46,998 bases of DNA. It comes from RGIG5472 sp051867615. Its GTDB lineage: Bacteria; Bacillota; Clostridia; Oscillospirales; Oscillospiraceae. Under the pieces are notes generated by a model. That model had not been told where the DNA came from and made no database searches. It saw nothing but the letters and a program-made list of their open reading frames with translations. A program made the position numbers and the translations under genes. Position 1 is the stretch's first letter. Every line of letters begins with the position of its first letter. Of the stretch, positions 39,779-46,348 are shown one piece after another. Location: contig JBJDYU010000046.1 of the NCBI GenBank assembly GCA_051867615.1, forward strand, positions 1 to 46,998. Direction: 5' to 3'.

Positions 39779-39968
39779 CTCCTTCTCCGCAGAGAAAATA
39801 ATAGGGGGCCAGCTCCCGCTCCGCGAAGGCGGGAAAGCAGGTCCGGCAGACCACCAGGCCGTTGAGCTGCCAGCTCTCGTCCCCGGCAAAGAGCGGCGCG
39901 GCGCAAAAGGAGCAGCGCCGCAGGGGCTTTGCCCGGCGATTCGGAGCGGGCGAATGGGGTTCAAACGT
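39756..39968 (-). CDS. Small zinc-ribbon protein with a probable non-AUG start
   Basis: A protein of about 70 residues with two CxxC knuckles 18 residues apart (RRCSFCAAPLF ... VVCRTCFPAF), the pattern of a zinc ribbon. The frame is open far upstream through two tRNA genes, so the real start must lie near 39970. A strong GGGAGG is present, but no ATG, GTG or TTG follows it in frame. ACG at 39968-39966, eight bases after it, is best placed; ATT 39974 is too close. Function unknown; partner of the next two genes by overlap. Confidence 0.6.
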   Translation of the reverse strand, partial: TFEPHSPAPNRRAKPLRRCSFCAAPLFAGDESWQLNGLVVCRTCFPAFAERELAPYYFLCGEGDDAFDAL

Positions 39969-39999
39969 ATAAATTACCTCCCTCAGTGAAAAATTGTCG

Positions 40000-40028
40000 T
40001 TGACAAACGGGTGGGACTTTGTTATAAT
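40000..40028 (+). promoter_or_regulatory. Promoter of the tRNA-Thr/tRNA-Tyr pair
   Basis: A perfect TTGACA (40000-40005), 17 bases, TATAAT (40023-40028). Confidence 0.92.
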
Positions 40029-40051
40029 CAATTCCGCTGTGGATGAGATCT

Positions 40052-40127
40052 GCTGGTGTAGCTCAGTCGGTAGAGCAGCTGATTTGTAATCAGCAGGTCG
40101 GGGGTTCGAGTCCGTCCACCAGCTCCA
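40052..40127 (+). tRNA. tRNA-Thr (TGT)
   Basis: A 76-nt cloverleaf with encoded CCA. Acceptor GCTGGTG pairs with CACCAGC; the anticodon stem GCTGA/TCAGC holds loop TTTGTAA with TGT at 40085-40087. Confidence 0.97.
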
Positions 40128-40136
40128 AGTGTATAT

Positions 40137-40221
40137 GGGGGAATTCCCGAGTGGCCAAAGGGGACAGACTGTAAATCTGCTGGCGATGCCTTCGGTGGTT
40201 CGAATCCACCTTCCCCCACCA
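40137..40221 (+). tRNA. tRNA-Tyr (GTA)
   Basis: An 85-nt class II tRNA with a long variable arm and encoded CCA. Acceptor GGGGGAA pairs with TTCCCCC; anticodon GTA at 40171-40173. It would read the Tyr codons on which the aromatic attenuator depends. Confidence 0.97.
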
Positions 40222-40248
40222 ACGTCCATCCGAAAGGATGGACGTTTT
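40221..40248 (+). terminator. Terminator after tRNA-Tyr
   Basis: AACGTCCATCC (40221-40231) pairs with 40236-40246 around a GAAA loop, followed by TTTT. Confidence 0.85.
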
Positions 40249-40274
40249 GCTTTATCGTGGGCGACGCGATTTTC

Positions 40275-40303
40275 TTGACAGACGCCGCCCCATATCATAG
40301 GAT
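40275..40303 (+). promoter_or_regulatory. HAD-gene promoter
   Basis: TTGACA at 40275-40280, 17 bases, TAGGAT at 40298-40303. Confidence 0.65.
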
Positions 40304-40358
40304 ACAGTCAATACGGACGGGCCGCCGCAAGGCCCCGCACAGAGGAAAGGGTGTAAAG

Positions 40359-41072
40359 ATGCAACAAAAGACCGTATTGTTCGACCTGGACGGCACGCTG
40401 CTGCCCATGGATCAGGACGTGTTCACCAAGGCCTACTTTAGCCTTCTCGCCAAAAAGATGGCGCCGCACGGCTACGAGGCGGATTCGCTGGTGAAGACCA
40501 TCTGGGCCGGCACGGGGGCCATGGTGAAGAACGACGGCAGCCGGACCAACGAGGCCGCCTTCTGGGAGACCTTCGCCGCCCTCCTCGGGGAAAAGACGCT
40601 GGCGGACCAGCCGTTGTTTGAGGAGTACTACCGCGTGGATTTCCAGCAGGCGGCGGCGAGCTGCGGCTTCACGCCCGCGGCGGCGGAGACGGTGCGCCTT
40701 TGCAAGGACCTGGGCGCCCGGGTGGCCCTGGCCACGAACCCCATCTTTCCCGCCATCGCCACGGAGAGCCGCATCCGCTGGGCCGGGATGGAGCCGTCGG
40801 ACTTCGCGCTGTACACCACGTATGAGACCAGCCGCTACTGCAAGCCCAACCCCGATTACTACCGCGAGGTCCTGCAGAAGCTGAACGCCCGGGCGGAGGA
40901 CTGCGTCATGGTGGGCAACGACGCGGAGGAGGACCTGGCGGCCTCGGCGCTGGGGATGCCGGTGTTTCTGCTGACCGACTGCCTGATCAACAAGAAGGGA
41001 AAGGACCTCTCCGCCTGTCCCCACGGGGACTTTCCCGCGCTGCAGGCGTGGCTGCGGGAGATTCTGGCCTAA
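40359..41072 (+). CDS. HAD-superfamily phosphatase
   Basis: A 237-residue haloacid dehalogenase-type hydrolase. Motif I is FDLDGTLLP with the nucleophilic Asp, motif II is in VALATNP, motif III uses a Lys near CKPNPDYY, and motif IV is VGNDAEEDLAA. A helical cap lies between motifs I and II. Substrate unknown; small phosphate esters are typical. ATG 40359 follows GAAAGG. Single gene with its own promoter and a terminator at 41094. Confidence 0.88.
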   Translation: MQQKTVLFDLDGTLLPMDQDVFTKAYFSLLAKKMAPHGYEADSLVKTIWAGTGAMVKNDGSRTNEAAFWETFAALLGEKTLADQPLFEEYYRVDFQQAAASCGFTPAAAETVRLCKDLGARVALATNPIFPAIATESRIRWAGMEPSDFALYTTYETSRYCKPNPDYYREVLQKLNARAEDCVMVGNDAEEDLAASALGMPVFLLTDCLINKKGKDLSACPHGDFPALQAWLREILA

Positions 41073-41093
41073 GAGAACAAGACCCGGAACTGT

Positions 41094-41127
41094 GTCCGGA
41101 CGGCGGTGAGCCGTCCGGACTTTTTTT
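41094..41127 (+). terminator. Terminator after the HAD gene
   Basis: A perfect 11-bp stem (41094-41104 with 41110-41120) followed by seven Ts. Confidence 0.92.
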
Positions 41128-41194
41128 GCGCCCGGAACCTTTGCCCCCCAGGGGCCTGTCCTGCCGCCGGCAGCGGCAGCGAAATGCCAGCTTT

Positions 41195-41261
41195 CTTGTG
41201 AGCAAAGCCATAATATCACAAGTATATTGTTATGTCAAGGGCGAATTTACAAGTTTCTTGT
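41195..41261. promoter_or_regulatory. Paired operator sites upstream of the XRE-S24 repressor
   Basis: Two 13-base inverted repeats: ACAAGTATATTGT (41218-41230, imperfect) and ACAAGTTTCTTGT (41249-41261, perfect arms ACAAG/CTTGT). Their centres are 31 bases apart, three helical turns. A further half-site CTTGTGA (41195-41201) forms a perfect 7-bp inverted repeat with TCACAAG (41216-41222). The proximal site lies nine bases before the -35 box. Confidence 0.65.
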
Positions 41262-41270
41262 TAAAGTAAA

Positions 41271-41299
41271 TTGACAACGCCAGAAAAAGCGTGTAAGAT
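41271..41299 (+). promoter_or_regulatory. Promoter of the XRE-S24 repressor gene
   Basis: TTGACA at 41271-41276, 17 bases, TAAGAT at 41294-41299. Confidence 0.8.
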
Positions 41300-41335
41300 A
41301 AAGACATAAAATGTTGCACAAAGGAGGACAACGCC

Positions 41336-42088
41336 ATGAGCCTTGGCGAACGCATCCGGCAGCGCCGGGAGGAGCTGGGCCTGTCCCGGCTGGAGCTGGC
41401 GGAGCTGCTGGGAGTTTCCCGCAGCGCCGTGGGGAACTACGAGATCGGCATCAGCGCCCCCCGGGAGGAGGTGCTGCTGAAGCTGTTTGAAGTCTTGCAG
41501 ACCGAGCCGAACTATCTCTTTCAGGACAGCTTTTCCGGCCCCTCCGCCGTCTCGACGGAGGAGCGGCGGCTGGTGGAGCGCTACCGCGCCCTTTCCCGGG
41601 CGGGCCGGGAGACGGCCCACACCATGCTGGGGGCCCTCTGCGCCATGCAGGAGGCGCTGCAGGAGCCGCAGGAGCCTGCGGCGGAGACGCGCATCATTCC
41701 GCTCTACACCTCTCCTGCCGCGGCGGGCTACGCCTCGCCGGTGATGGGGGAGGATTTCGAGCCGCTGGCCGTCACAGCGGAGGTGCCGGCGGCGGCGGAG
41801 TTCGCCGTCCGCATCCGGGGCGATTCCATGGAGCCGCAGATCCCGGACGGCAGCGTGGTCTATGTGAACCATGACCGGGTGAGCAACGGGGACGTGGGCA
41901 TCTTCTGCGTGGACGGAGAGATGTACTGCAAGCAGTACTACCGCGACCCGCTGGGCATGGTGTATCTTTTTTCGTTAAACCGTAGACGGGCGGACGCGGA
42001 TGTGGTATTCTATCAGGAGAGCGGCCGGAATCTGTTCTGTTTCGGCCGGGTCATCCTGCCGGCGCGCGTGCCGCTGCCCGGGATGTAA
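41336..42088 (+). CDS. XRE-S24 self-cleaving repressor (CI/LexA-like)
   Basis: A 250-residue repressor. Residues 1-62 are an XRE helix-turn-helix (LGLSRLELAELLGVSRSAVGNYEIG) and residues 120-245 are an S24 peptidase domain. The self-cleavage site is Ala130-Gly131 in SPAAAGYAS, the nucleophile is Ser164 in RGDSMEPQIPDGS, and the base is Lys199 in MYCKQYY. By analogy with CI and LexA, RecA filaments on damaged DNA would trigger cleavage. Inverted repeats just upstream suggest autorepression. No phage genes surround it. The next gene, 21 bases on, is a YcxB-like membrane protein. Confidence 0.88.
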   Translation: MSLGERIRQRREELGLSRLELAELLGVSRSAVGNYEIGISAPREEVLLKLFEVLQTEPNYLFQDSFSGPSAVSTEERRLVERYRALSRAGRETAHTMLGALCAMQEALQEPQEPAAETRIIPLYTSPAAAGYASPVMGEDFEPLAVTAEVPAAAEFAVRIRGDSMEPQIPDGSVVYVNHDRVSNGDVGIFCVDGEMYCKQYYRDPLGMVYLFSLNRRRADADVVFYQESGRNLFCFGRVILPARVPLPGM

Positions 42089-42109
42089 CAGAGACAGGAG
42101 GATAAAAAC

Positions 42110-42640
42110 GTGTTTCAGGTCAAATATCAAATGGATATGAAGCGGTACCGGCAGTGGACCTGCCCGCCTGTCACCAAGACCAGGGGCTTCTGGTTCTGGC
42201 TGGTGCTGCTGGTGGTGTCTGTGGCGGCGCTGATCTATCTCCGCTCCATCCAGTCGGAGCTGCGCTTTCAGTCCCTGGCGTCCCTGCTGATCCTGTGCAG
42301 CCTGTACCGGGGCTTCCTCTTCCGTCCCATGTACGCCAACAAGCAGTTCCGTCTCATGCGCATGGAATACGGCAAGGAGGCGTGGGACAGCCAGGTGGAT
42401 ATCGACGATGCGGGCATCCGCACCTACATGGATGGGGAGCAGCGGGCGAACGTCGCCTGGGAGCAGGTGGAGAGCTTCACCGTCACCACCAACTATTTCG
42501 ACTTCGAGGTGGATCAGGACTTCATCCGTCTGCCCCGGGACTGCTTCACCGAGGGCAGCGACGCGGAGTTTTTGAAATGGATGGACGAGCAGCACGCGGC
42601 GGTCCCCCGGAAGCGGGAAAGCAAGGAATTCGATAACTAA
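42110..42640 (+). CDS. YcxB-like membrane protein
   Basis: A 176-residue protein with two hydrophobic segments (about 27-60: FWFWLVLLVVSVAALIYL and SLASLLILCSLYRGFLF) and a C-terminal soluble YcxB-like domain ending VESFTVTTNYFDFEVDQDFIRLPRDCF. The start is GTG 42110, eight bases after AGGAGGA. It lies 21 bases downstream of the S24 repressor gene in the same direction and is probably in its operon. Its function is unknown. The stop lies five bases before a long hairpin. Confidence 0.75.
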   Translation: MFQVKYQMDMKRYRQWTCPPVTKTRGFWFWLVLLVVSVAALIYLRSIQSELRFQSLASLLILCSLYRGFLFRPMYANKQFRLMRMEYGKEAWDSQVDIDDAGIRTYMDGEQRANVAWEQVESFTVTTNYFDFEVDQDFIRLPRDCFTEGSDAEFLKWMDEQHAAVPRKRESKEFDN

Positions 42641-42844
42641 AAAAACCGGCGTCCGCTTCCCGAGGGAAGCGGACGCCGGCGGCGTTTTGCGAGTATTTCG
42701 GTGTTGGGAACATCGTATGCAGGAAAGCGCTTCGCGGGAAGCGGCGGCAGCACGCGTCTCCCCGCAAGCGCAAATAAAAAAAGAAGCACCGCCGATCAAG
42801 ACCGGGACCGGCAAGACCGGCACTCCCAGCGACGATGCTCCTAT
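42640..42844 (-). ncRNA. Candidate small RNA of about 200 nt
   Basis: The minus strand has TTGACA (42879-42874), 17 bases and TAACCT (42856-42851) as promoter, and a terminator with a perfect 15-bp stem (42665-42679 with 42646-42660) followed by seven Ts. Near the RNA ends, 42841-42832 and 42716-42707 can form a 10-bp closing stem with one G-U pair. There is no convincing minus-strand open frame. It does not show the SRP RNA, RNase P or tmRNA signatures. A 6S-like closed rod is possible but unproven. Confidence 0.4.
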
Positions 42845-42914
42845 GTTCTAAGGTTATGCCGGAAAGCCGAAAATGTCAACCGCATTATCAATAAAATATT
42901 TTCCAGGGAAAAGA

Positions 42915-42943
42915 AAAAACCACGACAAACGTCGTGGTTTTTT
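42915..42943. terminator. Terminator of tRNA-Val
   Basis: AAAAAACCACGAC pairs with GTCGTGGTTTTTT around an AAAC loop. It ends tRNA-Val on the minus strand and is symmetric enough to act in both directions. Confidence 0.85.
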
Positions 42944-43019
42944 GGTGCGCGGTATAGGACTCGAACCTATGACCCCGTGTACGTCAAACACGTGCTCTAG
43001 CCAGCTGAGCTAACCGCGC
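42943..43019 (-). tRNA. tRNA-Val (GAC)
   Basis: A 77-nt cloverleaf on the minus strand with encoded CCA. Acceptor GCGCGGT pairs with ACCGCGC; anticodon stem CGTGT/ACACG encloses TTGACGT with GAC as anticodon. Confidence 0.97.
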
Positions 43020-43034
43020 GAACCGAACAGTGAT

Positions 43035-43100
43035 ATCTTACCCGACAAAAGGCGGTTTGTCAACACCTTTCTTGCAAAAGTTTGCCCTATTTGCTATACT
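43035..43100. promoter_or_regulatory. Divergent promoters of tRNA-Val and the SDR gene
   Basis: Minus strand: TTGACA (43063-43058), 17 bases, TAAGAT (43040-43035) for tRNA-Val. Plus strand: TTGCAA (43072-43077), 17 bases, TATACT (43095-43100) for the SDR gene. Confidence 0.8.
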
Positions 43101-43136
43101 GCCCGTAGAGCAAACGGAGAAGGGGGAGGAGCGCGC

Positions 43137-43874
43137 ATGAGAAAGGTGGCGCTGGTTACGGGCGCGTCCCGGGGCATCGGCCGGGCGGTGGCGGAGACGC
43201 TGGCGCGAAGCGGCTGGGCGGTGGCCATGAACTGCCGGGAGAACCGGGAACTCGCGGAGGAGACGGCTGAACGGCTCCGGCGCGAGGGCTGCGACGCCGC
43301 GGCCTTTCAGGCGGACGTAGCGGACCGGGCGGCGGTGGAGCGCATGGTGCGGCAGGCGGAGGAGCGCTTCGGCGCGCCAGCGTCGCTGCTGGTCTGCTGC
43401 GCCGGTATCGCGAAGCAGGAGCAGTTTCAGGACGTGACGGAGGAGACCTGGCGGCGGCTGTTCGCGGTGAACGTGGACGGCGCGTTCCACTGCGCCCAGG
43501 CGGTGCTGCCCGCCATGCTCCACGCCCACGCGGGCAACATGATCTTCCTCTCCTCCATCTGGGGCCAGCGGGGGGCCTCCTGCGAGGTAGCCTATGCCGC
43601 CACCAAGGCGGCGGTCATCGGTCTGGCCCGCTCTCTGGCAGCGGAGCTGGCCCCCAGCGGTATCCGGGTGAACTGCGTGGCTCCCGGCGTCATCGAAACG
43701 GACATGGTCCGGGCGCTGGGGGAGGAGACCCTCAGAAGCCTTGCGGAGGAAACGCCCATGGGCCGTCTCGGCACGCCGGAGGAGGTGGCGCGGGTGGTGC
43801 TCTTCCTCGCCTCGGAGGAGTCCTCCTTCCTCACCGGACAGGTCATCACCGCCGACGGCGGCTTTACGCTGTAA
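43137..43874 (+). CDS. SDR-family oxidoreductase (3-oxoacyl-ACP reductase-like)
   Basis: A 245-residue short-chain dehydrogenase. The NAD(P) loop is TGASRGIG (8-15), followed by the ADV-type motif QADVADRA, CAGIA, and the catalytic set of Ser in LSSIWGQRG, Tyr153 and Lys157 in YAATKAAV. The C-terminal FLTGQVITADGGFTL is the FabG-type tail. No fatty-acid synthesis genes surround it, so a role in elongation is not assured; other reductions are possible. It starts at ATG 43137 after GGGGGAGG and has its own promoter. Confidence 0.88.
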   Translation: MRKVALVTGASRGIGRAVAETLARSGWAVAMNCRENRELAEETAERLRREGCDAAAFQADVADRAAVERMVRQAEERFGAPASLLVCCAGIAKQEQFQDVTEETWRRLFAVNVDGAFHCAQAVLPAMLHAHAGNMIFLSSIWGQRGASCEVAYAATKAAVIGLARSLAAELAPSGIRVNCVAPGVIETDMVRALGEETLRSLAEETPMGRLGTPEEVARVVLFLASEESSFLTGQVITADGGFTL

Positions 43875-43902
43875 GCGGGCGCCGCGGAAAAACAAACAGA
43901 AA

Positions 43903-43932
43903 AGAGGACGCCGTTCGGCGTCCTCTTTTTTC
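43903..43932. terminator. Bidirectional terminator between the SDR gene and tex
   Basis: AAAGAGGACGCCG pairs with CGGCGTCCTCTTT and is flanked by an A-run and a T-run. Confidence 0.85.
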
Positions 43933-46105
43933 ATGCCTGCGCTTTCGGGACCTGCTTCATGGAAAGGGAGATACGGCGCTTCTTCTCGTCCACCTCCAGC
44001 ACCACCACCTTCACCACGTCGCCCACGGACACCACCTCCGAGGGGTGGCGGATGAACCTGTCGCAGACCTGGGAGATGTGTACCAGCCCGTCCTGATGCA
44101 CGCCGATATCCACGAACACGCCGAAGTCGATGACGTTGCGCACCGTGCCGGTGAGGACCATGCCGCTTTTCAGGTCCTTGATATCCAGCACGTCCGTGCG
44201 GAGGATGGGAGCGGGCAACTCGCTGCGGGGGTCGCGGCCGGGCTTTACAAGCTCTTTCGCGATATCCCGCAGGGTGGGCACACCCACGCCGCAGTCCTTC
44301 GCCGCCTTTTCCTCGCCGTAGGCGGCAAGGCGCGCCGGCAGCTCACTGAGCTTTCCCTCCGCCACATCCGCGAGGGTGTAGCCGCAGAGCCGCAGCAGCG
44401 CCTCCGCCGCATCGTAGCTCTCCGGATGAACGCCGGTGTTGTCGAGGACCAGAGCGCTCTCCGGCACCCGGAGGAAGCCCGCCGCCTGCTCATAGGCCTT
44501 GGGGCCCAGCTTCGGCACCTTCAAAAGCTGCTTGCGGGCGGTAAAGGGGCCTTTTTCCTCCCGCTGCGCCACGATGTTCCGGGCCGTGGCGGCGGTGAGA
44601 CCCGACACATGGGCCAGCAGGGAGGGCGAGGCGGTGTTCACGTCCACGCCCACGGCGTTGACGCAGTCCTCCACCACGCCGCGCAGGGCTTCGTCCAGCT
44701 GCTTCTGGGGCATATCGTGCTGGTACTGTCCCACGCCGATGGCCTTGGGGTCGATCTTCACCAGCTCCGCCAGAGGGTCCTGCAGCCGCCGGGCGATGGA
44801 GACGGCGCTGCGGAGGTTCACGTCAAACTGCGGAAACTCCTCCGCCGCCAGCTTCGAGGCGGAGTACACCGAGGCTCCCGCCTCGTTTACGATCATGTAG
44901 CTCATCCGCTGGCCTGTCTCGCCTACCCGGCGGATCAGCTCCACCGCCATCTGCTCCGTCTCCCGGCTGGCGGTGCCGTTGCCGATGGCAATGTGCTCCA
45001 CGCCGTGCTTACGCGCCAGAGCGGAGAGCTTCGTGATGGCCTCCTCCTTCTGGCGCTGGCCGTAGGTGGGGTAGACCACGGCGGTGTCCAGCACCTTGCC
45101 CGTGCCGTCCACCACCGCCACCTTGCAGCCGTGGGCGTAGCCGGGGTCCAGCCCCATGGTCACGCGGCCCTTCACCGGGGGCTGCAGGAGCAGCGGCTTG
45201 AGGTTCAGACCGAACATACGGATGGCGCCCTCGTCGGCGCTCTCCGTCAGCGTACTCCGGATCTCCCGCTCCAAAGAGGGGTAGATGAGCCGGTCGTAGG
45301 CGTCCTCCGCGGCGGCTTTGACGAATTCCATGGCGGCGGAGCCGGGCTTTACCACCGCCCGGCGCAGCACGGGCAGGGCCAGCTCCCGGTCGGTCACCAC
45401 CGCGGCTTTCAAAAGCTCCTCCCGCTCGCCCCGGTTGATGGCCAGCACCTGATGGCCCTGCAGGCGGGAAAGGGGCTGGTCGAAGTCATAGTACAGCCGG
45501 TAGACCGAATCCTCCTCCTTGGTTGCCCGGGACAGCAGACGGCCCTTTTTCAAAATCAGCTCCCGCAGCGTCTTGCGCAGCGCCGCGTCGTCGGAGATCA
45601 TTTCGGCAACGATGTCGCTGGCGCCCTGGAGGGCGTCCGCCGCGGTCTCCACGCCCTTTTCGGCGTCGATATACTTCGCCGCCTCGGCGGCCGGGTCGGG
45701 GCAGTCCTTTTCCTGCGCGAACAAAAGCAGCGCCAGCGGCTCCAGCCCCCGTTCCTTCGCGATAGTGGCCCGGGTGCGGCGCTTGGGCTTGTAGGGGCGG
45801 TAGAGGTCCTCCACCTCCGCGAGAGTCGCCGCGCCGTCGATGGCGGCGGAAAGCTCCTCCGTCAGCTTCCCCTGCTCATCGATGCTCCGCTTCACCGCCT
45901 GACGGCGCTCCTCCAGGCTCCGCAGGTATTGCAGCCGCTCCGCCAGCGTCCGCAGGGCGGTGTCGTCCATGCCGCCGTGCAGCTCCTTGCGGTAGCGGGC
46001 GATGAAGGGGATGGTGTTGCCCTCGTCGAGGAGGGTGATGACGTTTTCGATGTGTTCCGGCTTGCGGCCCAGCTCCCGGGCCAGAATCTGAATGATAGAC
46101 TTCAT
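43931..46105 (-). CDS. tex: Tex-family RNA-binding transcription accessory protein
   Basis: A 724-residue Tex protein. Order of parts: N-terminal helical region (NTIPFIARYRKELHGGMDD), a YqgF-like RNase H fold (VTMGLDPGYAHGCKVAVVDGTG), helix-hairpin-helix modules (NTASPSLLAHVSGLTAATARNIVAQRE), and a C-terminal S1 RNA-binding domain (LTGTVRNVIDFGVFVDIGVHQDGLVHISQ). Length and order match the family, which links transcription and RNA handling and is not essential in many bacteria. ATG 46105 is chosen at MKSIIQILA, with AAAGGAA before it. The 5' untranslated region of about 240 bases contains repeat copy B and another hairpin (46155-46177). Confidence 0.95.
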   Translation of the reverse strand: MKSIIQILARELGRKPEHIENVITLLDEGNTIPFIARYRKELHGGMDDTALRTLAERLQYLRSLEERRQAVKRSIDEQGKLTEELSAAIDGAATLAEVEDLYRPYKPKRRTRATIAKERGLEPLALLLFAQEKDCPDPAAEAAKYIDAEKGVETAADALQGASDIVAEMISDDAALRKTLRELILKKGRLLSRATKEEDSVYRLYYDFDQPLSRLQGHQVLAINRGEREELLKAAVVTDRELALPVLRRAVVKPGSAAMEFVKAAAEDAYDRLIYPSLEREIRSTLTESADEGAIRMFGLNLKPLLLQPPVKGRVTMGLDPGYAHGCKVAVVDGTGKVLDTAVVYPTYGQRQKEEAITKLSALARKHGVEHIAIGNGTASRETEQMAVELIRRVGETGQRMSYMIVNEAGASVYSASKLAAEEFPQFDVNLRSAVSIARRLQDPLAELVKIDPKAIGVGQYQHDMPQKQLDEALRGVVEDCVNAVGVDVNTASPSLLAHVSGLTAATARNIVAQREEKGPFTARKQLLKVPKLGPKAYEQAAGFLRVPESALVLDNTGVHPESYDAAEALLRLCGYTLADVAEGKLSELPARLAAYGEEKAAKDCGVGVPTLRDIAKELVKPGRDPRSELPAPILRTDVLDIKDLKSGMVLTGTVRNVIDFGVFVDIGVHQDGLVHISQVCDRFIRHPSEVVSVGDVVKVVVLEVDEKKRRISLSMKQVPKAQA

Positions 46106-46154
46106 GGGAAGTTCCTTTCCTGTGATGATGCGGGTTTTCTCTGCAAAGATGCAA

Positions 46155-46177
46155 GTGTCCGCCCGTCGGGCGGACAC
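46155..46177. other. 10-bp hairpin in the tex leader
   Basis: GTGTCCGCCC (46155-46164) pairs perfectly with GGGCGGACAC (46168-46177). It has no T-run and is therefore not a clear terminator. It lies just outside repeat copy B. Confidence 0.5.
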
Positions 46178-46183
46178 AAGAAA

Positions 46184-46327
46184 TTCTCCAAAAGCGGCTT
46201 TGCCGCTTTTGGAGAAAGCTGCGCGCCGCTGCAGCGCATGAATGAACCGCTGCGGGCGGTCCATTCCCACGTTTGCGGCGCGTAGGGAGTTTTTTCCGAC
46301 GTACACGCCGCCGGAAAAAACGATTTT
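46184..46327 (-). repeat. Structured intergenic repeat, copy B
   Basis: Read on the minus strand the order matches copy A: a 10-bp stem (46321-46312 with 46298-46289), an outer stem CGCGCCGC (46282-46275) with GCGGCGCG (46229-46222) enclosing AAACGTGGGAATGG and GAATG/CATTC, then a perfect 15-bp stem (46216-46202 with 46198-46184). The single-stranded parts resemble copy A closely, while stems differ on both sides together, keeping pairing. Confidence 0.75.
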
Positions 46328-46348
46328 ATTTTGCCGCTGCGCGGCGGA

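Noticed and set aside
39262..39968. Prophage remnant
   Set aside because: No integrase, capsid, terminase, portal or lysis gene is present anywhere in the window, and no attachment-site duplication is seen at the flanking tRNA genes.
42640..42844. SRP RNA, tmRNA or RNase P RNA
   Set aside because: The GGAAGG-type SRP loop, tmRNA alanine acceptor and tag frame, and RNase P core motifs are all absent.
42717..42851. Plus-strand 44-codon open frame ending in a Lys/Thr/Gly-rich tail (KTGTGKTGTPSDDAPMF)
   Set aside because: Only a weak ribosome site, mixed third-position composition, and overlap with a better-supported minus-strand small-RNA candidate. Kept as an alternative, not annotated.
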